Source of the DNA: Chelativorans sp. AA-79
GTDB taxonomy: Bacteria > Pseudomonadota > Alphaproteobacteria > Rhizobiales > Rhizobiaceae
Direction: 5' to 3'
DNA length: 64,000 bases
Assembly: GCF_029457495.1 (NCBI RefSeq)
Contig: NZ_CP120361.1
Location: forward strand, 1,690,001-1,754,000
A model generated the notes under the pieces. The model did not search any database, was not told the origin of the DNA, and saw nothing but the letters and a program-made list of their open reading frames with translations. Of this stretch, positions 52,018 to 60,506 are shown piece by piece; position 1 is the first letter of the stretch, and each line of letters opens with the position of its first letter. Both the position numbers and the translations under genes were made by a program.

Positions 52018-52740
52018 TCAGTTGGGAGACGCCGTCGGCCGGATGGTGATCTCGCTGGTGTCGACGGTTTCCGGCGCCTCGATGATCTGCCGCACGGCCA
52101 GGGCGATGTCGGCGGGCTTGAGCGCGATGCGCCGCCATTCCTCCATGGCTTTCGCGGTTTCCGGATCGGTGATGGTCGAAGCGAGTTCGGATTCGACGAC
52201 GCCCGGATTCACGCAGGTCACGCGGATGCGATCGCTCTCCTGGCGCAAACCTTCGGAGATGGCCCGCACGGCGAATTTGGTCGCGTAATAAACGGCGGCC
52301 GTGGGAACGACGCGGTGCGCGCCGATCGACGCGATGTTGATGATCTGGCCGGATTCCTGCCGCTCCATCGCCGGCAGCACGGCGCCGATGCCCCACAGCA
52401 CGCCCTTGATGTTGACGTCGACCATCCGTTCCCATTCGTCCAGCTTCAGGGCGCCAAGGGGCGAGAGCGGCATTATGCCGGCATTGTTGATGAGTACGTC
52501 GATGCGTCCCCAGCGCTCAACGGCCCTGTTCGCAAAGGCCGCCATGGCGTCCCGGTCCGTGACGTCGAGCGCCATGGCTTCGGCGGTGCCGCCGACTTCG
52601 TTGATTCCCGCCGCCAACGCCTCGATCCGGTCGAGGCGCCGCGCGCCCAGCAGGATATGCGCTCCTGCAGCACCCAGTTCCCGCGCGAGTCCGGCCCCGA
52701 TGCCGCTGGATGCGCCTGTGATCAATATGACCTTGTCCAT
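52018..52740 (-). CDS. Short-chain dehydrogenase/reductase
   Basis: The 240-residue SDR has ITGASSGIGAGLARELGAAG, LINNAGIMPLSPL, IINIASIGAHRV and YYATKFAVRAISEGLRQE. I prefer the ATG at 52740, six bases after GGAG; one four codons upstream is possible. It is divergent from the LysR regulator at 52847 and leads the Atu4866-domain gene. This pairing of SDR and LysR is common, with the LysR protein as the likely regulator. Confidence 0.92.
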   Translation of the reverse strand: MDKVILITGASSGIGAGLARELGAAGAHILLGARRLDRIEALAAGINEVGGTAEAMALDVTDRDAMAAFANRAVERWGRIDVLINNAGIMPLSPLGALKLDEWERMVDVNIKGVLWGIGAVLPAMERQESGQIINIASIGAHRVVPTAAVYYATKFAVRAISEGLRQESDRIRVTCVNPGVVESELASTITDPETAKAMEEWRRIALKPADIALAVRQIIEAPETVDTSEITIRPTASPN

Positions 52741-52817
52741 TCCTGTCTCCATTCAATTGAGAGGGTCTGACACGACAGAGCTAGGCAAAGGGCATTGTCG
52801 CCGGTATCCTCTCATTC

Positions 52818-52834
52818 CTAACCTCAATGGTTAG
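52818..52834. promoter_or_regulatory. Perfect palindrome in the LysR/SDR divergent promoter
   Basis: CTAACCTCAATGGTTAG has perfect six-base arms CTAACC/GGTTAG and a five-base spacer. It lies 12 bases upstream of the lysR-type start, within the 106-base divergent space. It is a good candidate for the LysR-family operator controlling both genes, although the strict T-N11-A spacing is not exact. Confidence 0.5.
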
Positions 52835-52846
52835 CTCCGAGCGACA

Positions 52847-53749
52847 ATGGCAATCGATCTGAACCTGCTGACCTTGTTTCTCGCCGTGGCCGAGGAGGCG
52901 AATTTCCGGGCCGCCGCCGACCGTCTCGGGATTACCCGCTCAGCCGTCAGCCAGGGTGTCCGGCGGCTGGAGGATGCCTGTGGGGTGGCGCTTGTCACCC
53001 GCACCACCCGCAGCGTGCGGTTGACGGAAGCCGGGGAGCGCCTCCACGTCGCCCTCTCCCGCCCGCTGGCGGAGGTGCACACAGCGATGGAGGAACTGGC
53101 GGGCGACACCGCCCCGCGCGGTCTGCTGCGAATCGCGGCGACCTCGATCGCCGAGCGCTTCCTTTCCGGGCCTCTCATCGCGTCGTTCGCGGAGGCTTAT
53201 CCCGAGATCACCATCGACGTCACCGTGACTGACGACGAGTTCGACATCGTTGCCGCCGGGTTCGATGCCGGCGTCCGGCTCGGCGATGTGATCGAACAGG
53301 ATATGATCGCCGTCCCCCTGACCGGCGATCAGCGGGAGGTCGCGGTCGCCGCACCGAAATATCTTGCCGTGCACGGATCGCCGGACCACCCTCGTGATCT
53401 CGTCAGTCACCGTTGCATCGGCTGGCGTCCCTCCCTCGGCGTCGCACCCTACAGATGGGAGTTCGAGGAAGACGGCCGTGCCTTCGACGTCGCGGTCGAG
53501 CCGCAGATCACGACAAACGACATGCTCCTGATGATCCGGACCGCATTGGCAGGCGGCGGCATCACATTCGGGATAGAGGAGACGTTTCGCCCCTATCTCG
53601 ACCGCGGCGAGCTGGTTTCCTTGCTTGAGGACTATCTCCCGCCATTCACGGGCTTCTACCTGTACTTCCCGCACCGCCGGAACATGGCACCCAAGCTGCG
53701 CGCGCTCATCGAGCACGTGCGGCAATACCGGCAGGCCGGCCCCTTCTGA
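52847..53749 (+). CDS. LysR-family transcriptional regulator
   Basis: The 300-residue regulator has the N-terminal HTH, NLLTLFLAVAEEANFRAAAD then LGITRSAVSQGVRRLEDA, and a periplasmic-binding-like effector domain (SGPLIASFAEAYPEITIDV, DAGVRLGDVIEQDMIAVPL). It is of the CrgA/AaeR-like type that commonly pairs with a divergent oxidoreductase, here the SDR at 52018. Confidence 0.94.
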   Translation: MAIDLNLLTLFLAVAEEANFRAAADRLGITRSAVSQGVRRLEDACGVALVTRTTRSVRLTEAGERLHVALSRPLAEVHTAMEELAGDTAPRGLLRIAATSIAERFLSGPLIASFAEAYPEITIDVTVTDDEFDIVAAGFDAGVRLGDVIEQDMIAVPLTGDQREVAVAAPKYLAVHGSPDHPRDLVSHRCIGWRPSLGVAPYRWEFEEDGRAFDVAVEPQITTNDMLLMIRTALAGGGITFGIEETFRPYLDRGELVSLLEDYLPPFTGFYLYFPHRRNMAPKLRALIEHVRQYRQAGPF

Positions 53750-53883
53750 TCGCAGCCTCTCCGAATATCCACCCTGTCCAAGCATTCGGACGAAGTGCCG
53801 ATGTGCCAGCTCGAAACCCTGCACGGCAGGAATGTGCGTTTCCGAATCGCCGCCCTCGCGCCGATCGCGTTGCGCCAGGCGGG

Positions 53884-54993
53884 TCAATGCTCGGCAAGAA
53901 ATGCCATCAGCTCCTGTGCGGCAGCGCCGCCTGCGCGATTGGCGCCGATGGTGGATGCGGAGGGGCCGTGGCCCACCAGATGTACACGTGGGTCCTTGGA
54001 GACCTGCGTCGCCAGACGGCCCGTCATCTTGATGCCGCCGCCTTCGCCGCGCAACATTAACGGCGCCAAGTGGTCGAGCGAGCTGCGGAAGCCGGTGCAC
54101 CAGAGGATCACGTCCGCACGAAGCGTCGTTCCGTCCGGCCAGCGCACGCCATCTTCGGTGATCTCGCTGAATATGGGCAGCCGATTTAGGACGCCCCGCG
54201 CCTGCATCGCCTCGATAGCGGTCGTGACCGGAATCCCGGTGACCGAGACGACGGATGCCGGCGGCAGGCCTCGGCGAACGCGGTCTTCCACCAATGCCAC
54301 CGCGGCGCGGCCGGCCTCGGCGTCGAAGGTACCCCGCCGAAACTGCGGAGGCCGTCGCGTGACCCAACTGGTCACAGTCACCTGGGAAATCTCATCGAGC
54401 AACTGGATCGCCGAGATGCCGCCTCCGACGACGACGACATGTTCGCCCCGGAACGCATCGGCGGTGCGGTAATCCTTCGTATGGAGTTGTCTGCCCCTGA
54501 ACTGCTCGCGCCCGGGAACGTCGGGAATATAGGGGCTCTCCCAGGTCCCCGTGGCGTTGATGAGCCCGCGCGCGGAGAATTGGACGCGGTCCGTTTCGAC
54601 CCTGAAGCGGTCGCCTCTGTCGCAAACGACCTTCACGGTCACCGGCCGATAGACCGGAAGCTCGAACCTCTTCTCGTAGGCAGCGAAATAGGCCGGGACG
54701 GCGGTGCTGGCCGGTAGCTCCGTGGCAGTCGTGTCGAGCGCTTCTGAAAAGGGCATTCCCGGCAGGTCGTGGATGCGGTTTACGGTGCTGAGCGTCAGCG
54801 ATGGCCAGCGATGCTGCCACGCGCCGCCCGGCTCCGGTGACCGGTCGAGCACCACGAAACCTTTGTGCGGGGCCAAACCCCGCCTCTTCAGATGGTAGGC
54901 CGCCGATAGACCGGCCTGGCCGGCGCCGATAACGACGACCTGCACCTTGACGAGAGGGCTCGGTGCAGCGGTGCCGGGGCGGGCCTCAGACAT
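53884..54993 (-). CDS. FAD/NAD(P)-dependent oxidoreductase, flavin monooxygenase-like
   Basis: The 369-residue protein has an FAD-binding motif VVIGAGQAGLSAAYHLKRRG at the N terminus and a second dinucleotide motif VVVGGGISAIQLLDEIS near residue 190, like single-component flavin monooxygenases or thioredoxin-reductase-like enzymes. The C-terminal VHLVGHGPSASTIGANRAGG is typical of the group. A complete FxGxxxHxxxY Baeyer-Villiger fingerprint was not found (REQFRGRQLHTKDYRT is the nearest). The substrate is unknown. Confidence 0.88.
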   Translation of the reverse strand: MSEARPGTAAPSPLVKVQVVVIGAGQAGLSAAYHLKRRGLAPHKGFVVLDRSPEPGGAWQHRWPSLTLSTVNRIHDLPGMPFSEALDTTATELPASTAVPAYFAAYEKRFELPVYRPVTVKVVCDRGDRFRVETDRVQFSARGLINATGTWESPYIPDVPGREQFRGRQLHTKDYRTADAFRGEHVVVVGGGISAIQLLDEISQVTVTSWVTRRPPQFRRGTFDAEAGRAAVALVEDRVRRGLPPASVVSVTGIPVTTAIEAMQARGVLNRLPIFSEITEDGVRWPDGTTLRADVILWCTGFRSSLDHLAPLMLRGEGGGIKMTGRLATQVSKDPRVHLVGHGPSASTIGANRAGGAAAQELMAFLAEH

Positions 54994-55017
54994 GAACGAT
55001 CCATCCTGCGCTTCGCA

Positions 55018-55794
55018 TCAGCCGAACCTCAACCTTATCCATGCCGGTGCATGGTCGCTTGCGCCTTCCCTGGCTCTCACCTCCCGATCAACCCCCGCAT
55101 CGACGAGGCGGTCGTGCAGGTTGGAACTCAGGAGCAGATGATCGAGCCTGAGCCCGGCGTCGCGTTGCCAGCGCATGCGCCTGTAGTCCCAGAACGTGTA
55201 TATGCGCTCACCGGGGTGGACTTGGCGGACCGCATCGGTCCAACTTCGCCCGACGAGCCGCCGGAAGGCAGCGCGGCTCTCCGGCTGAATGAGCGCATTG
55301 TCGTCCCAGGATTTGGTCGGGTAGATGTCGATCTCCGTAGGCGCGACGTTGAAATCGCCTGCCAGCACAACCGGCGCACCGGTCTTGCGCAAGGTTGTCG
55401 CGTGCTTTCGCAGGCGCTCAAGCCAGGTGAGCTTGTAGTCGAATTTCGGACCGGGCTGCGGGTTTCCGTTCGGTGCATAGATGGATGCGATGAGAATGCC
55501 GTTCACCGCCCCTTCGATGTAGCGCGCCTGTGTATCGGTTCTGTCACCGGGCAGATGGGTTCGGGTCAGCACAGGCCGCCCGGAGCGCGAGAGGATCGCC
55601 ACACCGTTCCAGGATTTTTGGCCCTTCCAGACAGCGCTATAGCCGGCATCCGCCATGGCATGCTCCGGAAAGGCATCATCAGCGGCCTTGAGTTCCTGGA
55701 GGCAGACCACATCCGGCTTCGACGCCTGCAGCCACTCCAGGAGGTTCGGCAGCCGCTTGTTGATGTGGTTGATGTTGAATGTCGCAATCTTCAT
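55018..55794 (-). CDS. xth: Exodeoxyribonuclease III
   Basis: The 258-residue nuclease repairs abasic sites and trims 3' ends. It starts MKIATFNINHINKRLPNLLE, with the metal-binding E34 in CLQELKAADD, VVLAGDFNVAPTEIDIYPTK, LRLDHLLLS and the catalytic SDHAPAWIRL at the C terminus. Its start overlaps the stop of a small upstream frame by four bases. Confidence 0.94.
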   Translation of the reverse strand: MKIATFNINHINKRLPNLLEWLQASKPDVVCLQELKAADDAFPEHAMADAGYSAVWKGQKSWNGVAILSRSGRPVLTRTHLPGDRTDTQARYIEGAVNGILIASIYAPNGNPQPGPKFDYKLTWLERLRKHATTLRKTGAPVVLAGDFNVAPTEIDIYPTKSWDDNALIQPESRAAFRRLVGRSWTDAVRQVHPGERIYTFWDYRRMRWQRDAGLRLDHLLLSSNLHDRLVDAGVDREVRAREGASDHAPAWIRLRFG

Positions 55795-55922
55795 CGGGAG
55801 ATGATGCGTCCCACCCAGTCCCTTACGGCCTGGCCTCCGGGGTGGAGATCGTCGGCGATCGTCGAGGCGACACACCCGGCAACCGTACCGATAAGGGCGG
55901 GCTTCCTTCCTGGGCACGGCAT
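55791..55922 (-). CDS. Possible small protein coupled to xth
   Basis: A 43-codon frame begins at an ATG at 55922 with AGAAAGGG nearby and ends IISR-stop, the TGA overlapping the xth ATG (ATGA). It reads RKPALIGTVAGCVASTIADD then LHPGGQAVRDWVG, with an amphipathic look and a single hydrophobic stretch. The clean overlap suggests translational coupling. No homologue is recognised, and it could be chance. Confidence 0.35.
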   Translation of the reverse strand: MPCPGRKPALIGTVAGCVASTIADDLHPGGQAVRDWVGRIISR

Positions 55923-56019
55923 TCGGGACGCCCTTTCTCCGTCAAACAGGCGGGGTGACCGATGGTGGCGCGGCATTGCGGGCATCGCGGCTGCTGTTGC
56001 GTGATCCCGGTGCTTCAAC

Positions 56020-57606
56020 TTAGGATCGACGCTCATCATCCATGTAGCTTGGAAAATATTGATAGAGCCAGGTTTCCGTGAGCGCTTGGCCGCTATTGTC
56101 TCGGATATACATCCGCATGTCGATCGGATCCGTACCTTCGACGGTCGTATCGAAGAATGCACGATAGAGGCCTGGTTGGTCGACCACAGGATGAGAATCC
56201 GTGAGGCTGACCGTTCCGCGCGAGAGGTCGATGACGGGTTTTGCATCGTCACGGTCGAGGGTGCCGACCGCCTCGCCGCGAAAATCGATGACGAAACGCA
56301 CTGCGTTCTTAGGTCTCGGCTGGCCGGGAACGCCACCTATCCCGGTGGATGTCATTACGACCTGCCCCAGGTCCGCCGGGTAGGGCTCGTCAGCGGTCCA
56401 GTAAAGCCGATAGTCGAATTCGAGCGGTCTGCCGGGTTCGACTGCGTCGTCAGGTACCCAATATGTGACAATGTTGTCGTGGATTTCGTCATCCGTCGGG
56501 ATCTCAACGAGTTGAACCTGGCCCTTGCCCCATTTGTTGGTCGGCTCGATCCATACAGAGGGACGACGGTCGTAGAACACCCCGTCGTCCTGATAATGCG
56601 TGAACTCCCTGTCCCGCTGCAGGAGACCGAAGCCTTTCGGATTTTCGTCGAGGAAGGCGTTGGTCACCGTTGTCGGCGGGTTGTTGAGCGGTCGCCAGAG
56701 GCGTTCCCCATTGCCCATCCAGATGGCAAATCCATCCGAATCGTGGATCTCCGGTCGCCAGTCGACAGCCTGTCTTCGGTTGGTTTCCGAGTACCAGTAC
56801 ATGGAAGTAAGCGGTGCGATGCCGAGGCGTTCGATGGCCTTGCGCGGATAGAGCGAGCACGTGACATCCATCACGGGTCCGCCGGATTTCACGCAATCAA
56901 AGCGGTAGGCGCCGGCAATGCTTTGGCTGTCGAGAAGGGCGTAGACGAGCACGCGCCCCTCCTGGCCTTCCAAGCGTTCCAGCCATATCTGGCTGAAGCG
57001 CGGGAACTCTTCCGGCTTTTGCAGAGCCGTGTCGATGGCGAGGCCGCGCGCGGAGAGGCCGTACTGGTCGAGCTCTCCGGAGGAGCGGAAATAGGACGCG
57101 CCCAAAAACGCGATCCAGTCCGTTTCCTGTGAAGGGTCCTGCAGCCGAAATCCGGAAAAGCCGATGTCGTCAGGCAATTTCTGGGCAGGATGATGCGCGG
57201 GCAAGTCGAAATAGCTGCGCCGATAAAGGATTTCGCGAGCGGTACCGTTCTCGACCACATGAATCTTGACCGGTTCCTGAAAGTAGCGGCCCAGATGGAA
57301 GAGCTGAACCGGCGCACCGCCCTTGTCGTCGGCCCAAAGGGCGTGGCCTTTCTTGAACCGGATCGCCTGGAACGCATCGTAATCGATCTTCTCGAGGATT
57401 TCGCTGTATGGCGATCTCCCATCCTGCCACACCGTTTCTGCCATCTCCGCCGCACGTCGCTTCAAGGTGTCGAAGTTGAAGGGCTCGGGAGAACCGAAGG
57501 TCATCCCATGATCGGCCGCCGCGGCACGGGCGCGCGCCGGCAGGACAGCTGCCAAAGGAGACGAAAGGAAAAGCGACAGGATATCGCGTCGATTGAACTC
57601 AGCCAT
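56020..57606 (-). CDS. opgG: Glucan biosynthesis protein (OpgG/OpgD family)
   Basis: The 528-residue periplasmic protein shapes osmoregulated periplasmic glucans. It has a twin-arginine leader, MAEFNRRDILSLFLSSPLAA, then the MdoG domain: FNFDTLKRRAAEMAETVWQD, FLGASYFRSSGELDQYGLSA and RPSVWIEPTNKWGKGQVQLVE (cut here to RPSVWIEPTNKWGKGQVQL). Tat export is typical of OpgD and of alphaproteobacterial OpgG proteins, so the letter is uncertain. The OpgC gene lies 72 bases upstream on the same strand. Confidence 0.88.
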   Translation of the reverse strand: MAEFNRRDILSLFLSSPLAAVLPARARAAAADHGMTFGSPEPFNFDTLKRRAAEMAETVWQDGRSPYSEILEKIDYDAFQAIRFKKGHALWADDKGGAPVQLFHLGRYFQEPVKIHVVENGTAREILYRRSYFDLPAHHPAQKLPDDIGFSGFRLQDPSQETDWIAFLGASYFRSSGELDQYGLSARGLAIDTALQKPEEFPRFSQIWLERLEGQEGRVLVYALLDSQSIAGAYRFDCVKSGGPVMDVTCSLYPRKAIERLGIAPLTSMYWYSETNRRQAVDWRPEIHDSDGFAIWMGNGERLWRPLNNPPTTVTNAFLDENPKGFGLLQRDREFTHYQDDGVFYDRRPSVWIEPTNKWGKGQVQLVEIPTDDEIHDNIVTYWVPDDAVEPGRPLEFDYRLYWTADEPYPADLGQVVMTSTGIGGVPGQPRPKNAVRFVIDFRGEAVGTLDRDDAKPVIDLSRGTVSLTDSHPVVDQPGLYRAFFDTTVEGTDPIDMRMYIRDNSGQALTETWLYQYFPSYMDDERRS

Positions 57607-57677
57607 GGATGCACAGTCCCCTTGGTCATTCATGAGAGTTTTCGAATTGTGATTTCGGCAAGCCCGCCTTTCTTTCC

Positions 57678-58883
57678 TCAGCGGCCCGCTTGGCGTGCGC
57701 GCGCCAAAAGAGGATATTTGCCGAGGATGCTCATCCGCTCCCGGTACAGGGCCGGTATGGCAAGCGACCCGACGGCCAGCAGAGCAATTATCGTTTTGGT
57801 CCATTCCGTGAATGGACCATTGTGATATTCTAAGCCCTTCAGCAGATAGACGACGATCACGTGCCAAGCATAGACTTGGAGTGAATGGCGACCGATGAGG
57901 CGCAGTAACGACAGGCTGAATATGCGGCGAAGCCCTTTGCCCAAAATCCGAACCGCTCGATTGTCCGAGACTGAGCCGGCCATGATCATCCAGGCAACCA
58001 GATATCCCGTCGCCATGAAATTCACCAGATAGACGAAGCTGAACTCGACCCGGTTGTCGAGACCGGTGAAGCGTTCGGCCACGGCTTCGGGCAGGAAGCC
58101 AAAGGTGAAGCCGAAGCGTATGGTCATGAAGATCAGCACGAGCGCGAGAGCGGCCCATACCAAGGCGGTCTTTTCCGGCGTGATCACCTGTTTCCAATCG
58201 ATCTCTTTGGTTGCAGACAGCGCGCCGAGCACGAGACCGGACATGAAGACGATCTGCCACCCAAGAACGTTGAAGGCCGAGCGGAACATCTCGCCTTCAT
58301 GGATCCATTCCATGACGCTGTGCACGCCATTGCCCAGTGGAAGGTGTAGGCCGAGCTGCGCGGCGATCCACACGACGACCGAAGATACCGCAACCCACTT
58401 CCAGCGCCCCGTTACACATAACCAGATGAGCGGTGGCGAAACCAGCATGTAGAGGACGTACTGAGGCAGGATATCCATATAGGTGGGCTGGTAGAGCAGC
58501 AGCAGCGAAGCGATCGCATAGAAAGGGTCGTGGCTGGAAAGCTTCCAAAGCCAAGGCTCCCAGTAGACGGAAGACCTGGTCAAGACGAGGCCAAGGGCAA
58601 TGATCGCGAGAATGGAGCCTGCCGCGTAGCGATATATTTCCATCGCTCGCTTGCGGATCTTGTGGGCACCCGCCGCATAGCCCTCCTTCAGCATGCGGCG
58701 CGCATAGACCATTCCGACCAGGAGACCTGACAGGAACACGAAACCCTGCGCGTCCTGCACATAGCCCAGTTCACCGTGATTGAACTTCACCAACAAGTAT
58801 CCGCCGGTGAAGGTCAGGTGGTTCAGCATCATGAAAACGAGGAAATAACCTCGCATGCCGTCCAAGATTTCCAGGCGTCGCAT
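57678..58883 (-). CDS. opgC: OpgC-domain membrane protein (glucan substituent transferase)
   Basis: The 401-residue protein has about ten membrane segments and starts MRRLEILDGMRGYFLVFMML, a pattern of OpgC-domain acyltransferases that add succinyl or similar groups to periplasmic glucans. QDAQGFVFLSGLLVGMVYAR and the late RHSLQVYAWHVIVVYLL also fit. It is followed by opgG. The glucan synthase gene (opgH or a cyclic glucan synthase) is not in this window. Confidence 0.87.
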   Translation of the reverse strand: MRRLEILDGMRGYFLVFMMLNHLTFTGGYLLVKFNHGELGYVQDAQGFVFLSGLLVGMVYARRMLKEGYAAGAHKIRKRAMEIYRYAAGSILAIIALGLVLTRSSVYWEPWLWKLSSHDPFYAIASLLLLYQPTYMDILPQYVLYMLVSPPLIWLCVTGRWKWVAVSSVVVWIAAQLGLHLPLGNGVHSVMEWIHEGEMFRSAFNVLGWQIVFMSGLVLGALSATKEIDWKQVITPEKTALVWAALALVLIFMTIRFGFTFGFLPEAVAERFTGLDNRVEFSFVYLVNFMATGYLVAWMIMAGSVSDNRAVRILGKGLRRIFSLSLLRLIGRHSLQVYAWHVIVVYLLKGLEYHNGPFTEWTKTIIALLAVGSLAIPALYRERMSILGKYPLLARARQAGR

Positions 58884-59014
58884 GATCCCTTTCGTCAGGC
58901 TTGAAGCCCCCGGCGAGGAACGGAATTAGCACGAGCAGGTTCCTTGAACGGCATCACGATCTGTTCGGCACGTTTGCACCGCCGTTATGCGTCGGCGGGT
59001 CCTGGCTCGGTGGG

Positions 59015-59031
59015 AAGCATCGTGCCGATGC
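59015..59031 (-). terminator. Small hairpin at the sulfatase stop
   Basis: AGCATCG-TGC-CGATGCT forms a perfect seven-base stem with a three-base loop, starting at the last base of the sulfatase stop codon on the minus strand. It probably marks the end of the importer-sulfatase operon. No T run follows. Confidence 0.5.
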
Positions 59032-60449
59032 TACGGAGAGTTGGAACGCGCAGTCGTGATCGGCCCGATTTTCCGACTGTTGAGGAGCTGATCCTTAAGC
59101 CACTGATTGGCGACAAGACTGTCGTCGCAGGCAATGAGTTCCTCGTAGAGCGTCCTGCGCATCTCCGCGAGGCGTGACGCCTGCGCCTGCCGCCCTGCAA
59201 GGTTGACCAACTCGTCGGGGTCGTGTCGGAGGTCGTAGAGCTCATCCACGTCCGTGGCGTTCCAGATATATTTCCAGTCGCGCTGCCGCAGCATCCGCTG
59301 GCTGTAAAGGCCGAACTGTTGTCCGTTGTAGGTAGCGATCACCGATTGCCGAGGCGCAGCATCGGTTCCCCCCCGCAGGACCGGCATCAGGGATCTGCCA
59401 TGCAACCCATCAGGCACTTCGAGACCCGCCGCCTCCAGCAAGGTGGGAGGCAGGTCCAGCATGTTGTAGACGAAATCGTCACACCGGTTCCCGTTGCGCC
59501 GGCCAGGCATGCGCACGATCAGGGGGACATGCACCACGTCATCGTAGAGAACGTAGTGCTTGTCGATCATGCGGTGCCCGCCGCACATGTCTCCGTGGTC
59601 GGAGGTGAAGATGACGACCGTGTCTTCTCCGGCTCCGGACTCTTCCAGAACGCTCAACAGACGTCCGAACGCGTCGTCCACTTGCGCGATGGTGTTGTAG
59701 TAGCGGGCGACGATGGGTGCCCAGTCCGCCCACTCATAGTCTTCGATCCGCCAGGTCACCAGCTGCTGGCGCTGGATGTAGGGCTTGTCGGCGAAGGTTT
59801 CCCGGAAGGATGTCCACTGCGGAACGTCGCCGGGGCCGAACAGGTCTGAAAACGGCTTCGCCGGCTGGCACGGCAGGTGCGGTTCCGAGAGATCGAGACG
59901 CACGAGCCATGGCTGCTTGGATTTTGCATGCCGACGGATCTCGTCCATCGACCGACCCGCCAGCCAGTGCGTCCGCGTGTCTTCGAGCGGGAGGGGATCA
60001 TCTTCGCCGAAATATCCGTTCCGGTATTCGAGGTCCGGGTAACGCCCCTGTCGGAACGACTCGTAGTCCGACTCGCTGACATAAGTGGCAAATCCAAAGG
60101 ACCGGGGATCATGGCGCGGGCTCACATGCCATTTGCCGACATACGACATGGCATATCCTGCATCGGCAAAAGCCTGCGTCCAGCTCCAGTGCGAAGGATC
60201 AATTGCCGGGATTTTCGGCCCGAGATCATAGTTCCAAAGAGTGCCGAGGGATTCCGCGCGTTTCCCGGTCAGAAACGACTGGCGGGCGGGGCAGCACGTG
60301 GGAATGGGGGTATAGGCGGACGAGAACCAGGTGCCCTCCGAAGCGAAGCGGTCGATATGAGGTGTGCGGACGGGATATCTTTCGGCAAAGCCGACACAGT
60401 CGAAGCGAAGCTGGTCGACGACGACCAGAAGGATATTCGGCGGGGCCAT
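59031..60449 (-). CDS. Cytoplasmic sulfatase, cysteine type
   Basis: The 472-residue enzyme hydrolyses sulfate esters. The start MAPPNILLVVVDQLRFDCVG has metal-binding Asp residues, and the formylglycine motif C52-C53-P54-A55-R56 (PTCCPARQSFLTGKR) fits C-x-P-x-R, so C52 would be converted by a formylglycine-generating enzyme. YVGKWHVSPR and FTSDHGDMCGGH complete the metal and sulfate site. It lacks a signal peptide, so it acts on imported sulfate esters. The ABC importer genes lie just upstream. Confidence 0.92.
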   Translation of the reverse strand: MAPPNILLVVVDQLRFDCVGFAERYPVRTPHIDRFASEGTWFSSAYTPIPTCCPARQSFLTGKRAESLGTLWNYDLGPKIPAIDPSHWSWTQAFADAGYAMSYVGKWHVSPRHDPRSFGFATYVSESDYESFRQGRYPDLEYRNGYFGEDDPLPLEDTRTHWLAGRSMDEIRRHAKSKQPWLVRLDLSEPHLPCQPAKPFSDLFGPGDVPQWTSFRETFADKPYIQRQQLVTWRIEDYEWADWAPIVARYYNTIAQVDDAFGRLLSVLEESGAGEDTVVIFTSDHGDMCGGHRMIDKHYVLYDDVVHVPLIVRMPGRRNGNRCDDFVYNMLDLPPTLLEAAGLEVPDGLHGRSLMPVLRGGTDAAPRQSVIATYNGQQFGLYSQRMLRQRDWKYIWNATDVDELYDLRHDPDELVNLAGRQAQASRLAEMRRTLYEELIACDDSLVANQWLKDQLLNSRKIGPITTARSNSP

Positions 60450-60469
60450 GAACTTTCCTGCGGCTGGAC

Positions 60470-60496
60470 GGGGCGGCCGTACGGAGCGGCCGCCCC
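60470..60496 (-). terminator. Hairpin between the binding protein and sulfatase genes
   Basis: GGGGCGGCCG and CGGCCGCCCC form a perfect ten-base stem with a seven-base loop, ten bases after the binding-protein stop. Without a T run, attenuation or mRNA protection is more likely than full termination. Confidence 0.6.
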
Positions 60497-60506
60497 GGGT
60501 CATAGT

